In this document: positions 15,785 to 25,385 of the stretch, one piece after another | Position numbering within the stretch: position 1 is the first letter of the stretch | How the letters are laid out: every line of letters begins with the position of its first letter | NCBI RefSeq assembly: GCF_000429845.1 | Contig: NZ_KE386976.1 | Location: forward strand, 1-37,106 | Direction: 5' to 3' | Source: Comamonas composti DSM 21721 | GTDB lineage: Bacteria > Pseudomonadota > Gammaproteobacteria > Burkholderiales > Burkholderiaceae_C | Length of the DNA: 37,106 nt | The notes under the pieces: model-generated | Seen by the model: the letters and a program-made list of their open reading frames with translations, nothing else | Databases searched by the model: none | What the model was told of the DNA's origin: nothing | Program-made: the position numbers and the translations under genes

Positions 15785-16600
15785 CTATCTGCCAGTGAAT
15801 TGCGCAGGGCGTTTTTCCACGAAGGAGCGCACGCCTTCAGCCGCGTCCTCGCTGTTCGCCAGGCGCTGCTGTACGGGAATGAAGTCGGCCACGGCGGCGG
15901 CCTGGCCCAGCTCGATGGCCTTGAGCACATTGAGCCGTGTGGCCACCACGGCCTGTGGGGCCTGCTGCGAGATGCGCTCGGCAATGCGCATGGCCTCGGC
16001 CAGTTCCTGGCCTGCGGGCAGGACTTTCTGCACAAAGTTGAGCCGCAGGGCTTCGGCGCTGTCGAACTCGTCGCCCGTGAGCAGGTGCAGCATGGCATTG
16101 CCCACGCCTGCGCGCTCGGCCATGCGCAGCGTGGCGCCGCCCGTGGGCATGATGCAGCGCTGCACTTCCATCTGTGCAAAGCGGCAGTTGTCGGCCGCGA
16201 TCACGATGTCGGCGCCCAGCATCAGCTCTATGCCTACGGTAAAACAAATGCCCTTGACGGCTGCGACCATGGGCTTGGCGCGTCGCCGGTAGCCGGTCAG
16301 GCCGTAGTCATGGGGCTCGACCAGGCCCGAGGGAATGGCCTTCTTGCCGGTACGCAGAAACTCGGCCATCACGGGCAGGTCCAGTCCGGCCGTGAAGTGC
16401 TCGCCAAATGCGTGCAGCAGGCCTACACGCAGTTCGGGGTCGTCGTCCAGGCGGGTATAGGCCTGGGCCAGTTGCTCGAACATGGGCGGCGTCCAGCCGT
16501 TGCGCTTGGCCGGGCGGTTGATGCCAATGAGCAGAACATGGCCACGCACCTCGCAGCTGATGCAGCCTTCGGGTGGTGGCGTAGGGGTATTGATTTGCAT
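15785..16600 (-). CDS. enoyl-CoA hydratase/isomerase (crotonase) family protein
   Basis: A 271-aa crotonase that probably adds water to an enoyl-CoA in beta-oxidation or aromatic-acid degradation. The ATG at 16600 is preceded by AGGAG; longer upstream frames have no similarity. The fold is clear from GLLHAFGEHFTAGLDLPVM (oxyanion-hole strand), PMVAAVKGICFTVGIELMLGADIVIAAD and CRFAQMEVQRCIMPTGGA. Both glutamates used by classical hydratases are present, one in VGIEL and the other 20 residues on in QMEVQ, so hydratase activity is plausible. It follows the 3-hydroxyacyl-CoA dehydrogenase gene (74 bases), the next step of the pathway. Confidence 0.88.
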   Translation of the reverse strand: MQINTPTPPPEGCISCEVRGHVLLIGINRPAKRNGWTPPMFEQLAQAYTRLDDDPELRVGLLHAFGEHFTAGLDLPVMAEFLRTGKKAIPSGLVEPHDYGLTGYRRRAKPMVAAVKGICFTVGIELMLGADIVIAADNCRFAQMEVQRCIMPTGGATLRMAERAGVGNAMLHLLTGDEFDSAEALRLNFVQKVLPAGQELAEAMRIAERISQQAPQAVVATRLNVLKAIELGQAAAVADFIPVQQRLANSEDAAEGVRSFVEKRPAQFTGR

Positions 16601-16674
16601 GACGGTCTCCTGCGCAGACCTTAGACCAGCACTTCGAGGAAGGCAGTCGCGCACAGGACCGCGCGAGACTCGAA

Positions 16675-17523
16675 TCAGTAGGTGTAAACACCTGCGCCGC
16701 TCTTGCGGCCCAGGCGGCCGGCGGCCACCATTTCCTTGAGCAGCGGGCAGGGGCGGTATTTGCTGTCGCCGAACTCCTTGAGGTAGACCTCCATTACGGC
16801 CAGGCATACGTCCAGGCCGATCATGTCGGCCAGGGCCAGGGGACCTATGGGCTGGTTGCAGCCCAGCTTCATGCCGGCGTCTATGTCCTCGGCCGAGGCC
16901 AGGCCCTCGGCAAGCACGAAGAAGGCTTCGTTGATCATGGGCACGAGAATGCGGTTGACCACAAAGCCCGGTGCGTTCTTGACGATGATGGGTGTCTTGC
17001 CCAGGCGCTCGGCCAGGGCCTTGACCGCATCGCGCGTGGCGTCCGAGGTTTGCAGGCCGACGATGATCTCCACCAGCGCCATCATGGGCACGGGATTGAA
17101 GAAGTGCATGCCAATGAAGCGGTCGGCGCGGCCCGTGACGGCGGCCAGCTGGGTGATGGAGATCGACGAGGTGTTGGTGGCAACGATCACATCGGAGCCC
17201 AGCATTTCGTCGAGCTGCTTGAGGATCTTGATCTTGATTTCCTGGTTTTCGGTCGCGGCCTCGATGACCAGGTTGGCGGACTTGAGTTCGTCATAGCTGG
17301 TGGAGACCTGGATGCGGCCCAGGGCGGCCGTCTTGTCGGCCTCGGTCAGCTTCTCTTTCTTGATCAACCTGTCCAGGCTGGCAGCCACGGTGGCCAGGCC
17401 TTTTTGCACAGCGGCTTCGGAGATGTCCACCATGACCACATTGATGCCGGAAACCGCGCAAGCCTGCGCTATGCCGTTGCCCATGGTGCCAGCGCCAACG
17501 ATGCCTACGGTTTGAATTGCCAT
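16675..17523 (-). CDS. hbd: 3-hydroxybutyryl-CoA dehydrogenase
   Basis: A 282-aa NAD(P)-dependent dehydrogenase that interconverts 3-hydroxyacyl-CoA and 3-ketoacyl-CoA. The start at 17523 (MAIQTVGIVGAGTMGNGIAQ) has AGGAGA upstream and puts the GAGTMG nucleotide-binding motif at the usual place. Other landmarks are LVIEAATENQEIK, IGMHFFNPVPMMALVEII (catalytic His) and KNAPGFVVNRIL, the family signature, ending in SGAGVYTY. Length and sequence fit the Hbd/PaaH group that works on short chains. It is the upstream partner of the enoyl-CoA hydratase gene. Confidence 0.92.
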   Translation of the reverse strand: MAIQTVGIVGAGTMGNGIAQACAVSGINVVMVDISEAAVQKGLATVAASLDRLIKKEKLTEADKTAALGRIQVSTSYDELKSANLVIEAATENQEIKIKILKQLDEMLGSDVIVATNTSSISITQLAAVTGRADRFIGMHFFNPVPMMALVEIIVGLQTSDATRDAVKALAERLGKTPIIVKNAPGFVVNRILVPMINEAFFVLAEGLASAEDIDAGMKLGCNQPIGPLALADMIGLDVCLAVMEVYLKEFGDSKYRPCPLLKEMVAAGRLGRKSGAGVYTY

Positions 17524-17649
17524 GATTACCAATCTCCTGTACAGGTTAAATAGCGTCGATGGTAGCTGCAAATACCATGTCTACCGGGTTTGCTCTGGCT
17601 TGGCGCGCTGCCTGGGCGACTGTTGCAATCGAGGCATCAGGAGATGCAA

Positions 17650-19245
17650 ATGCATGATTACATTGTGATCGGAGCAGGATCGGCGGGCTCGGTGCTGGCC
17701 GCGCGGCTCAGCGAGGATGCTGGCACGCAGGTGGCCTTGATCGAGGCAGGTGGTGAGGACAAAAGCCTCTTCATCCATCTGCCGGCAGGCCTGGCCGTTC
17801 TTGCCAAGCTGGGCTTGCATGCCTGGGGGCAGGCTACCGAGCCCCAACCAGGCCTGGGCGGGCGGCGTGGGCATCAGCCGCGCGGCAAGGGGCTCGGGGG
17901 ATCGAGTGCCATCAACGCCATGATTTATGTGCGCGGCCAGCAGGCCGACTATGAGGGCTGGGCGGCTCAGGGCAATCCGGGCTGGGACTGGAACAGTGTG
18001 CTGCCCTATTTTTTGCGGGCCGAGAACAACGAGCGCGGGGCCGATGCCTGGCATGGGGTTGGCGGCCCGCTCAACGTGGCCGATCTGCGTGCCCCGAACC
18101 CCTTGTCCCGTGCCTTTGTGCGTGCCTGCATCCAGGCTGGCTACGAGGAAAACCGAGACTTCAACGGAGCAAGTCAGGAGGGTGTGGGTCTGTACCAGGT
18201 GACTCAGCGCCAGGGCGAGCGTCACCATGTGGCCAAGGCCTATCTGCAGCCCCATCGCATGCGTCCCAATCTGCGTGTGGAAACCGGTGCCCGCGTGCAG
18301 CGCATTCTGTTCGAGGGCCGGCGTGCCGTGGGTGTGGAGTACCGACAAAACGGCTCCCTGCACCAGATGCGCTGCCGCCGCGAGGTCCTGCTGTGCGGCG
18401 GAGCCTTTTTATCGCCCCAGGTGCTCATGCTTTCGGGCGTAGGGCCGGGCGAGCATTTGCGTGCCCATGGGATCAAGGTGTTGCACGACTTGCCGGGTGT
18501 GGGCGCGCATTTGCAGGACCATCCCGACGCCATTCTCGTGGCCGAAGGGGAAAAGTTCACGGACAGCTTTGGCATCTCGCTGGGTGGGGGCCGCAGGCTT
18601 TGGGGCGCGGCGCGCGAGTGGCGTAATCAGCGTGCCGGCATGCTGACTTCCAACTTTGCCGAAGCAGGCGGCTTCATACGCAGCAGTGTTGAAGAAAATG
18701 CGCCGGATCTGCAACTGCATATGGTGGCTGGCAAGCTGGTCGACCATGGGCGCAAGACACTTTGGGGCCATGGATATTCCGTGCATGTCTGCGTGCTCAG
18801 GCCCAAAAGCCGTGGCAGTGTGCGCCTGGCCAGTGCCGACCCCATGGCCCTGCCTCTTGTGGACCCGGGCTTTTACTCGGACCCCGACGATATGCAGCGC
18901 ATGGTGCGGGGCGTGCACTGTCTGCGCTCCATCATGGCGCAGCCAGCCCTGGCCGAATATGGTGGGCAGGAGATGGCCCTGTCCGCCCATGCGCGCAGCG
19001 ATGCGCAGATCGAGCACTTCATTCGCCAGAACTCGGACACCATCTACCACCCCGTAGGTAGCTGCCGCATGGGGCCGGGCCCCATGGATGTGGTCGATGC
19101 CCAGCTGTGCGTGCATGGGCTGCAAGGCCTGCGTGTGGTCGATGCCTCCATCATGCCCAGCTTGATCAGCGGCAACACCAACGCGCCCACAGTCATGATT
19201 GCGGAGAAGGCCGTGGATTTGATCCGGGTGGCTGAAGCGGCGTGA
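17650..19245 (+). CDS. GMC-family oxidoreductase (choline dehydrogenase-like)
   Basis: A 531-aa FAD enzyme oxidising an alcohol. The start at 17650 ([20 protein letters not shown]) has AGGAG six bases upstream; an ATG at 17644 overlaps that site. The FAD site is followed by [18 protein letters not shown] and [18 protein letters not shown], the two GMC signatures. HLQDHP and the C-terminal HPVGSCRMG, which holds the catalytic His, are also present, as is the final [19 protein letters not shown]. These features are typical of the BetA/AlkJ branch, which covers choline and aliphatic alcohols. No betaine genes are nearby, so choline is not specifically indicated. It is divergent from the hbd gene and convergent with amn. 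Confidence 0.9.
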   Translation: MHDYIVIGAGSAGSVLAARLSEDAGTQVALIEAGGEDKSLFIHLPAGLAVLAKLGLHAWGQATEPQPGLGGRRGHQPRGKGLGGSSAINAMIYVRGQQADYEGWAAQGNPGWDWNSVLPYFLRAENNERGADAWHGVGGPLNVADLRAPNPLSRAFVRACIQAGYEENRDFNGASQEGVGLYQVTQRQGERHHVAKAYLQPHRMRPNLRVETGARVQRILFEGRRAVGVEYRQNGSLHQMRCRREVLLCGGAFLSPQVLMLSGVGPGEHLRAHGIKVLHDLPGVGAHLQDHPDAILVAEGEKFTDSFGISLGGGRRLWGAAREWRNQRAGMLTSNFAEAGGFIRSSVEENAPDLQLHMVAGKLVDHGRKTLWGHGYSVHVCVLRPKSRGSVRLASADPMALPLVDPGFYSDPDDMQRMVRGVHCLRSIMAQPALAEYGGQEMALSAHARSDAQIEHFIRQNSDTIYHPVGSCRMGPGPMDVVDAQLCVHGLQGLRVVDASIMPSLISGNTNAPTVMIAEKAVDLIRVAEAA

Positions 19246-19268
19246 GGTGACGCCCAGGGCGCGTCCTG

Positions 19269-20768
19269 TTACTGGAACGCCACCTCGGCAAAGCTGCGCA
19301 GCTTGCGGCTGTGCAGGCGCTGGCTGCCGCCTTCACGCAGTATGTCGATGGCGCGCATGCCGATGCGCAAATGCTGGTCCACGCGTTCGCGGTAGAAGTG
19401 GTTGGCCATGCCTGGCAGCTTGATCTCGCCATGCAAAGGCTTGTCGCTCACGCACAGCAAGGTGCCATAGGGCACACGAAAGCGAAAGCCATTAGCCGCA
19501 ATGGTGGCGCTCTCCATGTCCAGGGCCACGGCCCGGCTCTGGCTGAAGCGGCGCTGGGGCAGGTTGTCTGGCAGCAACTCCCAGTTGCGGTTGTCGGTGC
19601 TGGCCACGGTGCCGGTGCGCATGATGCGCTTGAGGTCGGTGCCGTCCATCTGCGTGACATCGGCCACGGCCTGCTGCAGGGCGACCTGGATCTCGGCCAG
19701 AGCAGGGATGGGAACCCACAGCGGCAGCTCCTCGTCCAGCACATGGTCTTCACGCACATAGGCGTGGGCCAGCACATAGTCGCCCAATTGCTGGCTGTTG
19801 CGCAGGCCTGCGCAGTGGCCCAGCATCATCCACGCATGGGGGCGCAGCACGGCGATATGGTCGGTAATCGTCTTGGCATTGGCTGGCCCTACGCCTATGT
19901 TGACCATGGTGATGCCGCTCTGGTCGGCACGCACCAGGTGGTAGGCGGGCATTTGCGGCAGGCGCGGCGGAGGGCTGCCCAGATCGTCACCATCCTCTGC
20001 CGAGAGGCCCGTGCGGCGCGTGACCACGTTGCCAGGCTCGATGAAGGCGATGTATTCGCTGTCTGGCTTGGCCATCTCGGCATGGCCCAGGCGGATGAAT
20101 TCATCGATGTAGAACTGGTAGTTGGTGAACAGCACAAAGTTCTGGAACCATTCGGGCTGGGTACCCGTGTAGTGGCGCAGGCGGTGCAGCGAATAGTCCA
20201 CGCGCGGCGCCGTGAACAGGGACAGCGGCAAGGCCTCGCCGGGCTGCTGGCGCCAGGTGCCGTTGGCTATGCCGTCGTCCATGGCTTCCAGGTCAGGCAG
20301 GTCGAACACGTCACGCATCAGTGTGCGCCGTTCGCGCGACAGCGATCCCTCTATATGGTCGTTTTCGGCGAACGAGAAGTGAATCGGTATCGGCTTGTCG
20401 CTCAGACCGACCTCCAGCGGTACGCCATGGCTGCTGATCAGCAGGCGGAACTGCTCCTCGTAGTAGCTGGCGAACAGGTCGGGCCGGGTCAGTGTGGCTT
20501 CGTGCGTGCCAGGGCCTTCGACAAAGCCGTAGGCCAGCGGCGTATCGGCGCGTGCTACGGTGCTGGTATGGATGCGCACAAAGGGGTAGTAGGCATGCAC
20601 TGCGCCGCCATTCGGCGTCTCTCCGGCTACAAAGCGCTGCATGGCTGAGCGCAAATGCTCGATCTGCTCGCGGTACAGCTGCTGAACATGGGCCAGCGCG
20701 CTTTGCGGGCAGGTGTGCGAAGTGGTGCCGGCCGGATTGGCCTGCGAGGGGGGATGAGGCAAAACCAT
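19269..20768 (-). CDS. amn: AMP nucleosidase
   Basis: Cleaves AMP to adenine and ribose 5-phosphate, controlling the AMP pool. At 499 aa it has the length of E. coli Amn (about 484). An N-terminal AMP_N domain (HAYYPFVRIHTSTVARADTPLAYGFVEGPGTHEATLTRP) precedes a phosphorylase-like catalytic domain from about residue 270. That domain contains MVNIGVGPANAKTITDHIAVLRPHAWMMLGHCAGLRNSQQLGDYVLAHAYVREDHVLD and the nucleoside-binding DMESATIAANGFRFRVPYGTLLCVSDKPLHGEIK. The convergent GMC gene ends 23 bases away, and a short GC-rich inverted repeat lies between their stops. Confidence 0.95.
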   Translation of the reverse strand: MVLPHPPSQANPAGTTSHTCPQSALAHVQQLYREQIEHLRSAMQRFVAGETPNGGAVHAYYPFVRIHTSTVARADTPLAYGFVEGPGTHEATLTRPDLFASYYEEQFRLLISSHGVPLEVGLSDKPIPIHFSFAENDHIEGSLSRERRTLMRDVFDLPDLEAMDDGIANGTWRQQPGEALPLSLFTAPRVDYSLHRLRHYTGTQPEWFQNFVLFTNYQFYIDEFIRLGHAEMAKPDSEYIAFIEPGNVVTRRTGLSAEDGDDLGSPPPRLPQMPAYHLVRADQSGITMVNIGVGPANAKTITDHIAVLRPHAWMMLGHCAGLRNSQQLGDYVLAHAYVREDHVLDEELPLWVPIPALAEIQVALQQAVADVTQMDGTDLKRIMRTGTVASTDNRNWELLPDNLPQRRFSQSRAVALDMESATIAANGFRFRVPYGTLLCVSDKPLHGEIKLPGMANHFYRERVDQHLRIGMRAIDILREGGSQRLHSRKLRSFAEVAFQ

Positions 20769-20906
20769 GCAATATTGTCGCTGAGATGTGGATCCTCCTG
20801 AGCGGCCGAGCCGCTTCCCCGGGGTACAGCCGCTGCTGCGGCGATTCGTGAGACGGCTTGCTGTTGAAGCGGCATAGGCTTTGATTGCCCTGGATAATCT
20901 CCTTCC

Positions 20907-22304
20907 ATGAATTCAAGCGCTTCCACTCCCGGTCAGAACTTTGCAGGTCTGGGCCTGTCGCCCTCCATGCAGGCCAATCTTCAGCAACTGGGTTATACGC
21001 AGATGACGGCCATACAGGCGGCCAGTCTGCCTCTGGCCTTGCGCGGCCAGGACTTGATTGCCCAGGCCAGCACGGGCAGTGGCAAGACCGCAGCCTTTGG
21101 CCTGGCGCTGCTGAGCCGGCTCAATCCACGCTGGTTCGCCGTGCAGTCCCTGGTGCTATGCCCCACGCGTGAGCTGGCCGATCAGGTGGCCGTGGAGATC
21201 CGCCGCCTGGCCCGCGCGCACGACAACATCAAGGTGGTCACGGTCTATGGCGGCGTGCCTTCGCGCGGCCAGATCGCCAGTCTGGAAAATGGCGCTCATA
21301 TCGTGGTCGGCACGCCAGGGCGCGTCATGGACCTGATGGAGCGTCAGGCGCTGGACCTGGCTGCGGTCAACACCCTGGTGCTGGACGAGGCCGACCGCAT
21401 GCTGGACATGGGCTTCATGGCCGATATGGAAACCGTGATCCGCCAATGTCCGAAAGAGCGCCAGACCCTGCTTTTCTCGGCCACCTACCCCGAGGGGATC
21501 GGTCAGTTGGCTCAGCGCTTCATGCGCGATCCGCAGCGCGTGACGGTCAAGGCCCAGCACGACACGCACAAGATAGAGCAGCGCTGGTATGAAGTCACGG
21601 AAGACCAGCGCCTGGACACGGTGTCCCAATTGCTGCTGCATTTCCGCCCCCAATCCTCGATTGCGTTTTGCAATACCAAGCAGCAATGCCGTGACCTGGT
21701 CGCGGTTTTGCAGGCCCAGGGCTTCAGCGCTCTGGCCTTGTTCGGCGAGCTTGAGCAGCGCGAACGCGACGAGGTGCTGGTGCAGTTCGCGAACGGCAGC
21801 TGCTCGGTGCTCGTGGCCACGGATGTGGCGGCGCGCGGGCTGGACATCAGCAGCCTGGCTGCGGTGATCAATGTGGAGGTGACGCCCGATCCTGAAATCC
21901 ATGTGCATCGCATAGGCCGAACGGGTCGGGGCGATGCCACGGGGCTTGCGCTGAGCCTGGCAAGTCTTGATGAAATGGGCCTGGTCGGCAGGATCGAGCA
22001 AATGCAGGGGCGGGAGTCCGAATGGCAGCCACTGGCCGAACTCAAGGCGCAAAGCGAGGAGCCACTGCGCCCTGCGATGGCCACCATACAAATCATTGGC
22101 GGGCGCAAGGAAAAAATTCGCGCCGGCGATGTGATGGGAGCCATGTGCGCGGACTTTGGCTATGCGCGCGAGCAGATTGGCAAGATCAGCGTCAACGACT
22201 ATTCGACCTATGTGGCCGTGGAGCGCGGCATTGCCGAGCAGGCGGTGGCGCGCATGAATCAGGGCCGTATCAAGGGCAAGAGCGTCAAGGCAAGAATTCT
22301 GTGA
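20907..22304 (+). CDS. dbpA: ATP-dependent RNA helicase DbpA
   Basis: A 465-aa DEAD-box helicase that remodels 23S rRNA during 50S assembly. All motifs are present: Q motif region (YTQMTAIQAASLP), ASTGSGKT (I), PTRELADQV (Ia), TPGR (Ib), DEAD (II), SAT (III), ARGLDI (V) and HRIGRTGR (VI). The C-terminal domain (ATIQIIGGRKEKIRAGDVMGAMC ... GKISVNDYSTYVAVERGIAEQAV ... KGKSVKARIL) is the DbpA RNA-binding domain that recognises 23S rRNA hairpin 92, which fixes the identity. No Shine-Dalgarno precedes the ATG, and a GATAAT hexamer ends only 8 bases upstream, so a very short or leaderless mRNA is possible. Confidence 0.95.
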   Translation: MNSSASTPGQNFAGLGLSPSMQANLQQLGYTQMTAIQAASLPLALRGQDLIAQASTGSGKTAAFGLALLSRLNPRWFAVQSLVLCPTRELADQVAVEIRRLARAHDNIKVVTVYGGVPSRGQIASLENGAHIVVGTPGRVMDLMERQALDLAAVNTLVLDEADRMLDMGFMADMETVIRQCPKERQTLLFSATYPEGIGQLAQRFMRDPQRVTVKAQHDTHKIEQRWYEVTEDQRLDTVSQLLLHFRPQSSIAFCNTKQQCRDLVAVLQAQGFSALALFGELEQRERDEVLVQFANGSCSVLVATDVAARGLDISSLAAVINVEVTPDPEIHVHRIGRTGRGDATGLALSLASLDEMGLVGRIEQMQGRESEWQPLAELKAQSEEPLRPAMATIQIIGGRKEKIRAGDVMGAMCADFGYAREQIGKISVNDYSTYVAVERGIAEQAVARMNQGRIKGKSVKARIL

Positions 22305-22392
22305 AAGCATGCTGGAGCTGCTCTGCAAAGCGCGCCATTGAATAGCCGAGCCTGCCTGACCAAGGCTTGATCTGAATGATCTGAACCCGCCC

Positions 22393-23370
22393 ATGCCCGC
22401 TTTGACTCCATCCCTTACCGAGACCCAGGTCCCCGCCTGGATGGCTCCGCAAAAGCTGCTGCGCCTGTCCATCGTGGTGGCACTGCTGACCATTGTGCTC
22501 AAGACCCTGGCCTGGTGGCTCACGGGCTCGGTGGGGCTGCTGTCCGATGCGCTGGAAGCATTCGTCAATCTGGCAGGCGCAGTTTTTGCGCTGACCATGG
22601 TCACCGTGGCCAAGATGCCTGCCGATACCGGCCATCCCTATGGTCACTACAAGGCCGAGTACTTCTCTGCAGGCTTCGAGGGCATTCTCATCATTGGAGC
22701 CAGCCTGGCCATCGCCTGGGCTGCAGCCTCGCGGCTATGGAGTCCCCAGCCGCTGGAGCAGCTGGGCTGGGGCCTGCTGCTGTCACTGCTGAGCACGGCC
22801 CTGAATGGTGGCCTGGCCCTGCTCATGCTGCGCTCGGCACGCGCCCACCGCTCCATGGCCTTGGCGGGCGATGCCAGGCATTTGCTGGCCGATGTCTGGA
22901 CTTCGGCGGGCGTGGTCGCAGGTCTGATCGCGGCGGCACTCACGGGCTGGCTCTGGCTGGATGCGGCCGTGGCTCTGGCCGTGGCCGTGCATATCTTCTG
23001 GCAGGGCTTGCAACTGGTCTGGCAATCGGCCCAGGGTCTGATGGACCAGGCGCTGGATGCTCCTCAAAGACTCAGGATCGACAGCATCCTCAGCGACTTT
23101 GCACGGCGCGAGCCCGGTGTGGTGTTCGACAACATTTCCAGCCGGCAGGCCGGCGAGCGCAGCTTTGCCGATCTGCACATGCATGTGCCCGGCGAATGGA
23201 GCGTGAGCCGCGCGGCCAGGCTGCGCACCGCGCTGGAAGGCGAGCTGCTTCAGGCCATTCCCGGTCTTTATGCCCGTATCGAGTTGCTGCCCCTGGGCAT
23301 GGCGACAGCCATAGAGGCTGCCCAACTGGCCGATGCGGCCGACATCACTTCTTCCCGGCAATCCACATGA
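22393..23370 (+). CDS. cation diffusion facilitator family metal transporter
   Basis: A 325-aa inner-membrane exporter of divalent metal ions (Zn, Fe, Mn or Co) using the proton gradient. Six hydrophobic segments occupy residues 15-200. TM2 carries SDALEAFVN and TM5 carries [10 protein letters not shown], both holding family metal-binding residues, and [14 protein letters not shown] between them is the conserved loop of the FieF-like group. The C-terminal cytoplasmic domain ([35 protein letters not shown]) is the dimerisation and metal-sensing part. The metal cannot be told from sequence alone. Its stop overlaps the start of dtd (ATGA), so the two are translationally coupled. Confidence 0.9.
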   Translation: MPALTPSLTETQVPAWMAPQKLLRLSIVVALLTIVLKTLAWWLTGSVGLLSDALEAFVNLAGAVFALTMVTVAKMPADTGHPYGHYKAEYFSAGFEGILIIGASLAIAWAAASRLWSPQPLEQLGWGLLLSLLSTALNGGLALLMLRSARAHRSMALAGDARHLLADVWTSAGVVAGLIAAALTGWLWLDAAVALAVAVHIFWQGLQLVWQSAQGLMDQALDAPQRLRIDSILSDFARREPGVVFDNISSRQAGERSFADLHMHVPGEWSVSRAARLRTALEGELLQAIPGLYARIELLPLGMATAIEAAQLADAADITSSRQST

Positions 23371-23822
23371 TGAGTATCTTGCAACGCGTGCGTGAGGCGC
23401 GCGTGGAAATCGACGGCCAGACCGTAGGCCGCATAGGCTCTGGCTTGCTGGCCCTGGTTTGCGCCGAGCGTGCAGACACGGAGGCCGAAGCCGACAAGCT
23501 GCTGGCCAAGCTGCTCAAGCTGCGCATTTTTTCTGATGAGGCGGGCAAGATGAACCGCAGCCTCCAGGACACCGCAGGCGGCCTGCTCATCGTGAGCCAG
23601 TTCACGCTGGCAGCTGACTGCAGCGGCGGTAACCGTCCCAGTTTCACGCGTGCGGCAGCACCTGCGGATGGCGAGCGCCTGTACGACTACCTGGTGGAGC
23701 GTGCCCGGGCCTTGCACCCCGATGTGGCTACAGGCCGCTTCGCTGCCGACATGCAGGTGCAGCTGATCAACGACGGGCCGGTGACCATACCCTTGCATAT
23801 TGCGCCTGTGCTCAGGGCCTGA
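23367..23822 (+). CDS. dtd: D-aminoacyl-tRNA deacylase
   Basis: A 151-aa proofreading enzyme that removes D-amino acids wrongly attached to tRNA. It begins [31 protein letters not shown] and carries both active-site motifs: [17 protein letters not shown] and the Gly-cisPro motif NDGPVTIPL. The length matches the family (about 145). Start at 23367 or 23370; the first overlaps the stop of the transporter gene. The same frame is open far upstream, to 22515, but that region is the coding DNA of the transporter in another frame. Confidence 0.95.
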   Translation: MMSILQRVREARVEIDGQTVGRIGSGLLALVCAERADTEAEADKLLAKLLKLRIFSDEAGKMNRSLQDTAGGLLIVSQFTLAADCSGGNRPSFTRAAAPADGERLYDYLVERARALHPDVATGRFAADMQVQLINDGPVTIPLHIAPVLRA

Positions 23823-24168
23823 GCCAGACCGTTGAATGATTCGGAAAATGAATTATTCAGCGACTAAAAGCAATTGGACTTGAATGCTTGATCCGTCCAG
23901 CATGTGGTGAATGTCAGGTACATGGCGTTACTTCAATGTGGGGGCGAAGCACATGGAGATGCGCTGGAAAAAGGAGGCTGCACCTTGCCCCATGCCCACC
24001 CTGGCATAGAACAGGCCTGCTACCTGCTTTTTTCCAGCAGACAGCATGCATGTGTTCCGTGCAACCAGCGATACGCCAATCCGGCTGCTGGTGATCTAGC
24101 CCCCTATGGAGAACCCCCGCGCTGGTGTGGCGTTGAACCAAGGCATTGAATTGGAAAGAGAGTGAGAT
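23823..24168. other. 346-base intergenic region with an inverted repeat
   Basis: No gene is supported here. GCTGGAAAAA at 23963-23972 is repeated in inverse at 24029-24038 (10 of 10), spaced by 56 bases, too far apart for an obvious terminator. GGAAAGAGAG at about 24151-24160 is the ribosome site of the acyl-CoA dehydrogenase gene. The remainder may be promoter DNA or remains of a lost gene. Confidence 0.5.
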
Positions 24169-25332
24169 ATGGACTTTCTCTGGAGCCCTGAGCAAGAACA
24201 GATTCGCCAAGCCATCGAACGTGTTTGCGCACCGTTTGATGCCGACTACTGGCTGGAGCGTGACCGCGAGGGTGGCTTCCCCCATGCCTTTCACCAAGCC
24301 TTGGCAGAGGCCGGCTGGCTGGGCATTGCCATGCCGGAAGCTTTCGGCGGAGCTGGTCTGGGCATTGGCGAAGCCGCGCTGATGATGCACACCATCGCAG
24401 CTACGGGGGCGGGGTTGTCGGGGGCGTCGGCCGTACATATGAACATCTTTGGCTTGCACCCGGTGGTGGTGTTTGGCTCACAGGAGCAAAAGCAGCGCTG
24501 GCTGCCGCCGTTGATTGCCGGTAAGGATCAGGCCTGTTTTGGTGTCACCGAGCCCGATGCCGGGCTCAACACCCTGAAGCTCAAAACTCGCGCCGTGCGC
24601 GATGGGGGTCACTATGTGGTGCATGGTCAAAAGGTCTGGATTTCCACCGCGCAAGTGGCCAATAAAATCCTGCTGCTGGCGCGCACCAAAGCTGTGGAGG
24701 AATCCAGCGGTACAGAAGGGCTGAGCCTGTTTTATACCGATCTGGATCGCAGTACCGTGGAGGTACGCGAGATCGACAAGCTAGGGCGCAAATGTGTGGA
24801 TTCCAACCAAGTGTTCATCGACGGGCTGCGCATTCCGGTGGAGGACAGGGTGGGGGAGGAAGATAAAGGCTTCTCCTACATCCTGCACGGCTTGAATCCA
24901 GAGCGGATCTTGATAGCTGCAGAAGCCGTTGGCCTGGGCCGCGCGGCGCTCGCGCGGGCCACGCAATATGCCAAGGAGCGCGTGGTTTTTGAGAGGCCCA
25001 TAGGCATGAATCAGGGCATTCAACACCCTCTGGCCCAGGCCTGGATGGGGCTTGAGGCCGCACACTTAATGGTGCAGAAAGCCGCATTTCTCTATGACAA
25101 GGGCCTGCCCTGCGCAGCCGAGGCGAATGCCGCCAAATTCCTGGCGGCCGAGGCCTGCGCCAAGGCCTGCGAGACGGCCATCTTCACGCACGGCGGTATG
25201 GGCTATGCCAAGGAATACCATGTGGAGCGCTATATGCGTGAATCGTGGATTCCGCGCCTGGCCCCTGTCAGTCCGCAAATGATTCTGAACTTCATCGCCG
25301 AAAAAGTGCTGGGCCTGCCCAGATCGTACTGA
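24169..25332 (+). CDS. acyl-CoA dehydrogenase family protein
   Basis: A 387-aa FAD enzyme introducing a double bond next to the CoA thioester. N-terminal helices (MDFLWSPEQEQIRQAIERVC), the FAD and substrate strands ACFGVTEPDAGLNTLKLKTRA and VHGQKVWISTA, and the C-terminal THGGMGYAKEYHVERYMRES follow the family order. The YEGT motif that holds the catalytic Glu of short- and medium-chain enzymes is missing (RLAPVSPQM in its place). A Glu in GLNPERILIAAEAVG sits where isovaleryl- and long-chain enzymes carry their base, so that Glu is the likely catalyst. The LysR gene downstream (54 bases) may regulate it. Confidence 0.9.
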   Translation: MDFLWSPEQEQIRQAIERVCAPFDADYWLERDREGGFPHAFHQALAEAGWLGIAMPEAFGGAGLGIGEAALMMHTIAATGAGLSGASAVHMNIFGLHPVVVFGSQEQKQRWLPPLIAGKDQACFGVTEPDAGLNTLKLKTRAVRDGGHYVVHGQKVWISTAQVANKILLLARTKAVEESSGTEGLSLFYTDLDRSTVEVREIDKLGRKCVDSNQVFIDGLRIPVEDRVGEEDKGFSYILHGLNPERILIAAEAVGLGRAALARATQYAKERVVFERPIGMNQGIQHPLAQAWMGLEAAHLMVQKAAFLYDKGLPCAAEANAAKFLAAEACAKACETAIFTHGGMGYAKEYHVERYMRESWIPRLAPVSPQMILNFIAEKVLGLPRSY

Positions 25333-25385
25333 GTGCAAGCAGGCCTTGGCGGGTGATCCCTTTGAGAAAGAAGGACTGCAACGAG

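Noticed and set aside
19246..19268. GC-rich inverted repeat between the GMC gene and amn as an intrinsic terminator
   Set aside because: The stem is short and no T tract follows on either strand.
22515..23366. A long upstream extension of dtd as a fusion protein
   Set aside because: The extension is the out-of-frame coding DNA of the CDF transporter; Dtd starts at 23367 with normal family length.
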